Source: Erwinia_E haradaeae_G (GTDB lineage Bacteria > Pseudomonadota > Gammaproteobacteria > Enterobacterales > Enterobacteriaceae). Taken from it: a stretch of 33,300 nt of DNA. Both the position numbers and the translations under genes were made by a program. The stretch spans positions 1-33,300 of the forward strand of contig NZ_LR217721.1 in NCBI RefSeq assembly GCF_900698955.1. The letters are read 5' to 3'. Positions within the stretch are counted from its first letter, which is position 1; the number at the start of each line of letters is the position of its first letter. Under the pieces are notes generated by a model that made no database searches, was not told the origin of the DNA, and saw only the letters and a list, made by a program, of their open reading frames with translations. Shown here piece after piece: positions 27,150 through 33,300 of the stretch.

Positions 27150-28955
27150 TCATTCTGCAGATGAAGTGTGCGTATAATTACGGATTTCCTGAGAAATCTG
27201 CATAGAACAAAATTTTGGACCACACATAGAACAGAAGTGCGCGCTTTTGCTAGATATCTGCGGTAGTGTTGCATCATGATAAGAACGAGCAGTATCCGGA
27301 TCTAGTGCTAAATTAAATTGGTCCTCCCAGCGAAAATCAAAGCGTGCTTTTGACATAGCATTATCACGTATTTGTGCTCCAGGGTGTCCTTTAGCTAGAT
27401 CAGCTGCATGAGCGGCAATTTTATACGCAATTAATCCCTGTTTAACATCTTCTTTGTTTGGTAAACCCAGATGTTCTTTTGGGGTAACATAGCACAACAT
27501 AGCACAACCAAACCAGCCAATTAGTGCAGCACCAATACCAGAAGTAAAATGATCGTAACCTGGCGCAATGTCGGTAGTTAATGGCCCTAAAGTATAAAAT
27601 GGTGCTTCATGACAACTTTTTAGCTGCTCAGTCATATTTCTCTCAATCATATGCATAGGGACATGGCCTGGACCCTCAATCATGACTTGTACATCCTCTT
27701 CCCAAGCTATTTTAGTTAACTCACCTAAGGTGTATAATTCAGAAAATTGTGCGTCATCATTAGCATCTTGCACGGAACCAGGACGCAAACCATCTCCTAA
27801 CGATAATGCTATATCATATGTGGCGCAGATCTTGCAAATATCTCGAAAATGTTCATAAAGAAAATTTTCTGTATTATGGGAAAGACACCACTTAGCCATA
27901 ATCGATCCACCTCGTGAAACGATACCCGTTAAGCGCTGAGCAGTCATCGGGACATAACGTAAAAGAACACCAGCATGGATGGTAAAGTAGTCTACACCTT
28001 GCTCTCCTTGTTCTAATAAGGTGTCACGAACAACCTCCCATGTTAAATTTTCTGCAATACCGTTTACTTTTTCTAGTGCTTGATAAATAGGAACAGTACC
28101 AATAGGGACGGGGCTATTACGTAAAATCCACTCACGAGTCTGATGAATGTAGCGACCTGTAGATAAATCCATTACAGTATCTGCGCCCCATTTTGTAGCC
28201 CATACCAATTTTTCTACTTCTTCTTCAATAGAAGAAGTTACTGCAGAATTGCCAATATTAGCGTTAACTTTTACTAAAAAATTACGTCCTATGATCATCG
28301 GCTCTAATTCTGGATGATTGATATTCGCAGGTATAATCGCGCGCCCAGAAGAAACCTCTTGTCGGACAAATTCTGGAGTAATTTTAATTGATTGAGGCAA
28401 GCTATTTTCACTCGCATCATTGCGTCCAATATTCTCACGTATAGCGATAAATTCCATCTCTGGAGTAATAATACCGGCACGTGCATAATGCAACTGAGTT
28501 ATACGACGATCTTTTTGCGCTCGACGCGGGCGATGTAAGGCTGCCAATTGCAGGCCCTTCCCTATATCATGAGTACACTGTTCATGGCTATTAGTAGAAC
28601 TAAGACATGTATTGATCTGTTCAGTATCTTTTCGATCATCAATCCACTGTTCACGAAGTCGGTGAATCCCAGTGCTAAGATTAATAGCCATTTCCGGATC
28701 TCCGTATGGTCCAGACGTATCATACACTGACACTGGTTTGTTCACTTCTTCATAGAAGGTATCCTTTATTTTCCCATTAATCTGAGTAGGGCTGAGTTGA
28801 ATTTCACGCATCGGTACTTGTACATCTGCACGCGCGCCTTGCAGGTATATTCTTCTAGAGTTCGGAAAAGTACTACTTTTAATAGTATTTATAAAAATTT
28901 GTGCTTGTGTACGCTTTTCACGACGTGACGTGGGAATTTGTGAAGATGGTGACAT
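27150..28955 (-). CDS. thiC: Phosphomethylpyrimidine synthase
   Basis: A radical-SAM-superfamily enzyme that rearranges aminoimidazole ribotide into HMP phosphate. The protein has 601 residues. The C-terminal cluster motif is CSMCGPKFC (Cys575, 578, 583). Other blocks are FPNSRRIYLQG, VPMREIQLSP, YDTSGPYGDP, RRITQLHYARAGIITPEMEFIAIREN, RAIIPANINHPE, VNANIGNSAV, WGADTVMDLSTG, YFTIHAGV, EGPGHVPM, YTLGPLTTDIAPGYDH and GHPGAQIRDN. It ends about 18 residues after the cluster, roughly 30 short of E. coli ThiC, so the non-catalytic tail is trimmed. Other segments near residues 100-180 are also shortened. GAGGAA precedes the ATG. A degenerate TPP riboswitch lies upstream. The other copy is a fragment at 13770-14650. 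Confidence 0.97.
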   Translation of the reverse strand: MSPSSQIPTSRREKRTQAQIFINTIKSSTFPNSRRIYLQGARADVQVPMREIQLSPTQINGKIKDTFYEEVNKPVSVYDTSGPYGDPEMAINLSTGIHRLREQWIDDRKDTEQINTCLSSTNSHEQCTHDIGKGLQLAALHRPRRAQKDRRITQLHYARAGIITPEMEFIAIRENIGRNDASENSLPQSIKITPEFVRQEVSSGRAIIPANINHPELEPMIIGRNFLVKVNANIGNSAVTSSIEEEVEKLVWATKWGADTVMDLSTGRYIHQTREWILRNSPVPIGTVPIYQALEKVNGIAENLTWEVVRDTLLEQGEQGVDYFTIHAGVLLRYVPMTAQRLTGIVSRGGSIMAKWCLSHNTENFLYEHFRDICKICATYDIALSLGDGLRPGSVQDANDDAQFSELYTLGELTKIAWEEDVQVMIEGPGHVPMHMIERNMTEQLKSCHEAPFYTLGPLTTDIAPGYDHFTSGIGAALIGWFGCAMLCYVTPKEHLGLPNKEDVKQGLIAYKIAAHAADLAKGHPGAQIRDNAMSKARFDFRWEDQFNLALDPDTARSYHDATLPQISSKSAHFCSMCGPKFCSMQISQEIRNYTHTSSAE

Positions 28956-29021
28956 GATCAGTTCCTCAAGAAATAATAAGGCGTATGCTTATTTGTATTA
29001 GAGTAAGCGTTACCCCAAGTA

Positions 29022-29115
29022 AAGCCCCTCTTAGGCCTGGTAACCACTATTTAGGTGGCTTTTGTGATGTGCTTGTTGTTTTATTGTTTTATTAGCCTAG
29101 TAATGCACCCATCCT
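29022..29115 (-). promoter_or_regulatory. Degenerate TPP riboswitch leader of thiC
   Basis: On the minus strand, about 70 nt before thiC, GGGTGCATTACTAGGCTAATA resembles the enterobacterial thiC leader GGAGTGCCTTAACTGGCTGAGA. About 45 nt later, CACCTAAATAGTGGTTACCAG and CCTAAGAGGGG follow the ACCTGAT..GG.TAATACC.GCG.AGGG half. The pyrimidine-sensing CUGAGA has become CUAAUA, and the closing helix is poor, so ligand binding is doubtful. The pattern and place support descent from a TPP riboswitch. Confidence 0.55.
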
Positions 29116-30352
29116 GTGTTCTATCTCACCGTAGAATTGATTCTATATTCAATGAAAAATAATTAATTTCTAGTCCATTCACACTAAGTTTGTATGGATC
29201 AAGATCACTACAATATCAAATGATTTAATGTTGACTCAATGACTGCTGACATGTAAATTAAAAGCATCTATAACATACGGAAAGAAAAAGAAACTCTCTT
29301 TAAATTTATTATAATAGTATATAATTAGCACGCTAATATCGCTGATCTATGGCGATAGTAATTTTTTCTTAAAATTCTTCTATTGAGGAAGAAAAAGAAA
29401 TATAAGCGGAGTGCCCTCGAAGTTTTGAGTTTTTAATTCACCTCCAGCCACAGAAACCATAATCATGAATTAGTATCTCTATATAAAAATATCAATAATC
29501 TATGTATTGATAGTGTTACAACAGATATCACATTTTTATCATATATGTTAATTAAGAGTACTGTTTTTAAAGCAATGGAATTCCTATTAGCTTTTAAGGG
29601 GTGCTGATAGGTATACGGAAATATTTTTTATAATTGTTAGGATAACACCACACGAGCAGCGGATAATCTCTAAGTAAGAATATTACATCGAAATATCGCG
29701 CCATGAAGAAAATATTCTCTACCATAGGAGTAAAATCCCTTATCTTATAATGTTCATGTACACAGTTAAAGGGAGACCTCTACGTTTTAGGATGAAACTC
29801 TTACTACATCGATACGCAATAATGAGAGACCTCTACTAGAGTGTATAAGAGACATAAACGATGGTGATTCATATAAAAAAAAGAATTCGCTTGTATTTCT
29901 GTTTATTCTTTCATAAAATTATTTTATAATATATCTATAATTAAAAGGTTAACCTACTTAATTAAAAGGTTAATCTACGTATAGAGGCATATTTCTATTG
30001 CCAGATTGTTAAAAAAGGATTACACTTGAAGTGAAGAATAACAAATCTATCCAAGATAGTAATCTTTTGTACCGTTCTAATGATGTCAGCAATAGCAATC
30101 TATGTGTTTGTTAAAACCAAGCATAGATTATTTGAATAAATAAAAATGTTAGGTCACTAGCTAGTTCTTTTCTTTGTACATTAGCTAATAATCTATCAAG
30201 TATCACAGCGATAGAACAGCTCGCTGATCCGCTTTTAAACTAGATTCTGCCAAAATAGAAAGTCTGGCACTTTAAACGTGACGGATTTTCAGCTAGTTTA
30301 TGAAGATTATACGGGTAAATTATGCTGCACAGGACGCTCCCCTAAAGTGAGC
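29116..30352. other. Non-coding stretch between thiC leader and the repA control region
   Basis: No gene is recognised, and no copB/repA2 frame is seen where IncFII plasmids carry one. It contains a 21-bp-period direct repeat at 29939-29978 and two copies of GAGACCTCTAC (29773-29783 and 29826-29836). The repA mRNA promoter should lie near its right end. Confidence 0.45.
29939..29978. repeat. Direct repeat, two units of 19 bp at 21-bp period
   Basis: AATTAAAAGGTTAACCTAC (29939-29957) recurs as AATTAAAAGGTTAATCTAC (29960-29978), one mismatch. The two-turn spacing would put both on one helix face. It lies about 600 bp before repA. A protein-binding role is possible but unproven. Confidence 0.7.
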
Positions 30353-30409
30353 AGGTGCTGGGAATAAGAAACATAAAAAATGTTTCTTATTCCCAAACGC
30401 AGAGCACCT
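30353..30409. repeat. Strong hairpin replacing the 5' arm of CopT at repA
   Basis: GGGAATAAGAAACA (30360-30373) pairs perfectly with TGTTTCTTATTCCC (30381-30394). The flanking AGGTGCT (30353-30359) pairs with AGCACCT (30403-30409), leaving an 8-nt bulge. The 3' side overlaps the old 5' arm of the CopT stem, so the two folds compete. No U-tract follows on either strand. Confidence 0.85.
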
Positions 30410-30490
30410 AGATAGGGTGATCTCGGCAGACTTCACTATCAGGGCTTTGCGAACGTTCGAGAACGTATTCAAGAAGGATACTTAGCCCTA
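30397..30490 (+). ncRNA. CopT-like leader of repA, copy 3 (antisense target)
   Basis: It shares gatctcggcagacttcac and CTATCAGGG (30436-30444) with copies 1 and 2, and the following ctttgcgaacg...acgtattcaag. The 5' arm reads CGCAGAGCACCTAGATAG instead of CGCAAAAAACCCTGATAG, so only GATAG/CTATC and an outer CGCA remain paired, and the minus-strand terminator U-tract is lost. The loop has ctcgg where copies 1 and 2 have cttgg; CUCG still fits YUNR. A CopA made here would lack its usual end. Confidence 0.65.
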
Positions 30491-30565
30491 ATGAACGTTA
30501 GCAATCAAGTGTATGATAACACTTTTACCATCAGTTCTGCCATAAGCGCAGGGAGTGGTGAATAA
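30491..30565 (+). CDS. repA leader peptide (Tap type)
   Basis: A 24-codon frame from ATG 30491 to TAA 30565 that overlaps the repA start in another frame. It ends in ISAGSGE, very like the ISAGSGD ending I recall for IncFII RepA leader peptides, and the length is the same. In R1, translation of tap opens the repA ribosome site, and CopA blocks it. The overlap with GTG 30555/30558 fits the same coupling. The copies at 3513 and 23170 have lost this frame, so only the repA-linked one is under coding constraint. Confidence 0.75.
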   Translation: MNVSNQVYDNTFTISSAISAGSGE

Positions 30566-31454
30566 CAAAAGTCTCTTCATTTTTTCTAAAGTCAAATCTC
30601 AGACGTCTAAAGCGTATTGTTATGTAAAAAATCCATATCCGTGCTACCGTCCGCCAAAAGAAAACGTCAAACCTCCACGTATCATTCACGCCATACGTCA
30701 AGCGGCGCGTGATAACGCGCCATCCAAACACCCGATTTGGAGATCCGCTCCTCGTTATCATGCTATTACTCATGAGATACTCCGCAATCAGAGGACGATG
30801 AATGCACACCGTGCTCGTGCAATTGACGCCATTATGGAATGTTTAGCGGCGCACGTGAACATTGTTACTGGTAAAGTTTATATGTCGCTCGCGCAGATTT
30901 CTGATGCATGCGGGCTAACGACATATAACACTGAAGGCAAACCCTGTTACAGTCGCACAAGTCGTGCTATCACCGAGCACCTTGAAGCTCTTGGAGTAGT
31001 ACTCTGTGATCGAATTTGGGATAACACGACGGGTTCTTATATTCCTAATATAATATGGATTACGCAGCTATTCTTTGTTTTGATTGGTTATGAGTACGGT
31101 AAATATTTAGCTGCACAGAATCAACAGTTATCCTGGGAAAACCAGAAAATACGAGAAGCAGGTGAAGAACCAATCACTTTAACTGAAGCACGTCGTCGTG
31201 CGAAAACAGAGCATATCCGCAGAGCTTTCGAGTGCCGCACTCAAAAATTAGCACGGAATAAACAACACCGTCGTGCTAGAAAGATAGAGGCCATGGACGA
31301 AAGAAAAGCCAGGGGCAGTATTTTGCAAGACCTAGTTAAACTCTATCGAAAAGAAGAACTGGGGGCTATGGGGTATAACGAGTTAAATAGAATTATCACA
31401 CAGCGATATTACGCAATGTGTAAACTCGCTAGCCCCCCACCCGGAACTGGGTAA
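30555..31454 (+). CDS. repA: Replication initiation protein, IncFII RepA family
   Basis: The initiator of theta replication, which binds oriR downstream. The 299-residue protein is collinear with R100/R1 RepA1: YCYVKNPYPCYRPP (residues 21-34) against YYRQVKNPNPVFTP, RARAIDAIMECLAAHVNIVTGKVYMSLAQISDACGL against the RAIDALLQGL...TTLAIECGL winged-helix segment, then SRTSRAITEHLEALGVV, and a strongly basic C-terminal half (ARRRAKTEHIRRAFECRTQKLARNKQHRRARK). No ATG is available near the start, so GTG 30555 or GTG 30558 is used, inside the leader-peptide frame. It is less AT-rich than its surroundings. It is the only intact rep gene, although four copies of its control hairpin exist. Confidence 0.93.
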   Translation: MVNNKSLFIFSKVKSQTSKAYCYVKNPYPCYRPPKENVKPPRIIHAIRQAARDNAPSKHPIWRSAPRYHAITHEILRNQRTMNAHRARAIDAIMECLAAHVNIVTGKVYMSLAQISDACGLTTYNTEGKPCYSRTSRAITEHLEALGVVLCDRIWDNTTGSYIPNIIWITQLFFVLIGYEYGKYLAAQNQQLSWENQKIREAGEEPITLTEARRRAKTEHIRRAFECRTQKLARNKQHRRARKIEAMDERKARGSILQDLVKLYRKEELGAMGYNELNRIITQRYYAMCKLASPPPGTG

Positions 31455-31614
31455 CTTTATTCAAAACTGATATTAAAATATATACCTATGCATTTCACAG
31501 GATTCCTATTGCCTTAAATTAAGAAATCATAATTTCCAGACAAAATATACGAATATGTAGCTTATTTTTCATTATATATTTCTCCACCTCCCCCTCTAGA
31601 AAAAAACTTGAAAC
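31455..31614 (+). other. CIS-like spacer between repA and oriR
   Basis: There are 160 bp between the repA stop and a perfect DnaA box. This is the place and size of the CIS element of R1, where transcription ends and RepA is delivered in cis to the origin. The assignment is by position; no intrinsic terminator is seen. Confidence 0.55.
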
Positions 31615-31800
31615 TTATCCACATATTAATGCAATTAGGAATAGGTTGTTAAATGCACTATTAGAACTAAATGCAACATTTACTATAAATACCATTACAG
31701 AAAAAGAATATTATAAGAGACGCACTTATAGGTAAAATCTGTGCAAAAATAAGATAGCTTAAAAATAACTCTAAATTAGCATCTAGTCGTCGTAGAGAGA
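31615..31800 (+). other. Plasmid origin (oriR) with DnaA box
   Basis: TTATCCACA at 31615-31623 is a perfect DnaA box, the only one I found in the window. In R1 oriR begins with such a box after CIS. RepA-binding bases and the right limit cannot be set by eye. AT-rich DNA follows. Confidence 0.65.
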
Positions 31801-31824
31801 AACGCTAAGCTCGCAGCTAAATTT

Positions 31825-31923
31825 ATGCGAAAAAACGCCTTTGATCCTTTAGATATGAGTAAAATAAATAAGATGTTCACACAACTACCACACAGGAAAA
31901 TTCCTATTTTTCATGTTATATAA
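31825..31923 (+). CDS. Small unidentified frame or coding remnant downstream of oriR
   Basis: A 32-codon frame starting MRKNAFDPLDMSKINKMF with protein-like composition, unlike the surrounding AT-rich DNA. The reading continues upstream as ERNAKLAAKF back to about 31793. In another frame just before, KLASSRREKR is also protein-like. It may be the frameshifted end of an eroded gene. IncFII plasmids carry repA4 about here, but I cannot identify it. Confidence 0.25.
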   Translation: MRKNAFDPLDMSKINKMFTQLPHRKIPIFHVI

Positions 31924-33132
31924 TTATAGATAGCCTTATCACTATAGTGATTAATTTACAGATAGAGCAAAATATATAAACATCAGAATTTTTATTTTTC
32001 TTATAAAATAACGAATAAAGTAAAAATAAGAGTATTTATTTAAATAAAAAAGTATGAATATAAAATGTTCTTTTAATTATTTATTATTACATGGGAATAA
32101 AAAACAAAAGCACGGATAAGTGATATAGTATATTTTTATTTTTTTAAAAAATATTAATAAATATCATCATAAATATAATATCACATAATGATGAAATAAT
32201 ATTTTTCAAAAAATATTTCTTTCTTGTTATATTTTCTTATAAAACATTTAAATACACTTGAACAGTAAGTATATTTTAAAAATTTTTAATCTTTCTAAAA
32301 TATATATTAAGTAAATATTATTTTTTATTATTAAAATAATGAAAATATATCTCAAGATATTAATAAATATTCATAAAAATAAAGTAAAAACTAACATTCA
32401 TATTAAAAATATTAAATAGTGATATATGAAAATTCTATTTATTGTATATTTTAAATATATTTTCAAATAAACATTTAAAATAAAAAAATTATATATTTTA
32501 ATATATTTTGTTGATTTAAAATATAACTATTGTAATAGTTAATAACTTTACATGTTAAAAATTATGTCATAGTAAATAATACAGGAAAATTCACATGTAC
32601 GATCATAATGTTTTATACAATAAATAATATTCACAATTTTTAAATTTTACGCCATAAAATATTGTGATATGATATATATCTTTATATGTAAATACTTTAA
32701 ATGTAAATAACTACATATACTATTTTTCCTTTTTTACAACACCATCTAAATATTCATTATTTTAAAATACATAAAATATTAAATATATATAAATTAAAAA
32801 CAAATAACCATTAATATATTAATAATTGTATGAGATATACATATATATTATCACTAATAAAATATTTTATTAGAGGATAAATATATATAAAATGATCATT
32901 TTTTATTTTTCGCCTAAGTAACATACTTATGCATTGTACGTATAGTAAATTATTTAATATCTATATATTGCAGTATTATTTATAGAAATTATATACCAAC
33001 TTTCTTTAAAATTAAATAATCTAAGATTCGTATTATCATGGCATCGTAATTCAATTTTCTATGTCATATATTATTTATTTTTCACTTATAAAAGATAAAA
33101 TTAACGAAAAACATCATTTTGTAACATTCTAG
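31924..33132. other. Extremely AT-rich non-coding tract
   Basis: The richest A/T stretch of the window. No gene, repeat family or remnant is recognised. It lies between oriR and CopA/CopT copy 4. Confidence 0.5.
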
Positions 33133-33192
33133 ACGAAAAAAATCCTGATAGATGATGATCTTAGCAGATTTCACTATCAGGAATTTTCGAAT
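33133..33192 (-). ncRNA. CopA/CopT-like hairpin, copy 4 (diverged, structure kept)
   Basis: TCCTGATAG (33143-33151) pairs with CTATCAGGA (33174-33182) and CGAAAA (33134-33139) with TTTTCG (33184-33189). Compared with copy 1 the outermost base pair of the inner stem changed C-G to T-A, and one outer pair changed C-G to A-T, on both sides each time. The loop has cttagc (YUNR kept). A minus-strand A/T-rich end remains as a weak terminator. No repA follows within the window. Confidence 0.65.
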
Positions 33193-33300
33193 AATTTTTA
33201 AATGTAAATACGCATTAAAGAAATGTCATTACTGTCTAAAGTAGATTGCTTTCTATATGAGTAGTTATAGATAGTGGAGTTCACTGTTTTTATTTAGCAT
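33193..33300. other. Tail of CopA/CopT copy 4 and window end
   Basis: aaatacgcattaaagaaatg resembles the tatacgcattcaaagtgatg after copy 1. The last bases, joined to position 1, align loosely with about 18745-18790, as expected for a circular sequence. Confidence 0.4.

Noticed and set aside
28304..28730. Frames inside thiC
   Set aside because: Shadows in other frames of intact thiC.
30531..30809. 92-codon frame opposite repA
   Set aside because: Antisense shadow of repA.
3413..33192. Spaced identical hairpins read as a CRISPR array or IS ends
   Set aside because: There are only four scattered copies with no regular spacers or transposase, and the sequence matches the IncFII CopA/CopT form.

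Overview
The window looks like a vitamin-provisioning plasmid of a genome-reduced, AT-rich gammaproteobacterial insect endosymbiont. The proteins read as enterobacterial/Erwiniaceae type, and long stretches are decayed DNA. An aphid co-obligate symbiont of the 'Candidatus Erwinia haradaeae' kind is my best guess, from memory of that group carrying acquired biotin and thiamin genes. Intact genes are bioA and bioB (biotin), thiC, thiD, thiE, thiF, thiS, thiG and thiH (thiamin), nupC (nucleoside uptake), gpmA (glycolysis), apbE (FMN transferase), an ibpA-type small heat-shock gene, a Nuc/PLD-type nuclease and an IncFII-type repA with its control region and origin. No tRNA, rRNA, IS element or CRISPR array was seen.

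The main result is that the gene-poor stretches are not random. Reading them against the intact genes shows two head-to-tail copies of one ancestral unit. Unit A runs about 3413-23067: CopA/CopT copy 1, bioB pseudogene, bioA, nupC, thiD, thiH-G-S-F, thiC pseudogene, thiE, nuc, ibpA, apbE, gpmA pseudogene. Unit B runs about 23068-33300 and, if circular, on through 1-3412: CopA/CopT copy 2, bioB, bioA pseudogene, thiG/thiS/thiF pseudogenes, thiC, copy 3 with repA and oriR, copy 4, ibpA pseudogene, apbE pseudogene, gpmA. Each gene survives intact exactly once, in A or in B. The replicon therefore appears to be a plasmid dimer fixed by reciprocal gene loss. Homology of positions 1-200 to 18750-18930 continues the series from 33133-33300, so the window is probably the whole circle or close to it.

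Replication control is also multiplied. There are four recognisable copies of the IncFII CopT/CopA hairpin, and possibly a fifth remnant. Two repA-less copies (3413-3480 and 23068-23135) are identical over 68 bp while their surroundings have decayed. The fourth has paired stem changes that keep the fold. The copy next to repA has lost its antisense terminator arm, changed one loop base and gained a strong upstream hairpin. This suggests orphan antisense RNAs acting in trans on the one remaining repA, or gene conversion among copies.

Together the intact genes supply ThiC (HMP-P), ThiD (HMP-PP), ThiF/S/G/H (thiazole) and ThiE (thiamin phosphate), plus BioA and BioB around a BioD that is not in this window. 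ThiI, ThiL, Dxs, IscS and BioD would have to come from the chromosome or a partner. Pseudogene limits are by-eye estimates, good to a few tens of bases.
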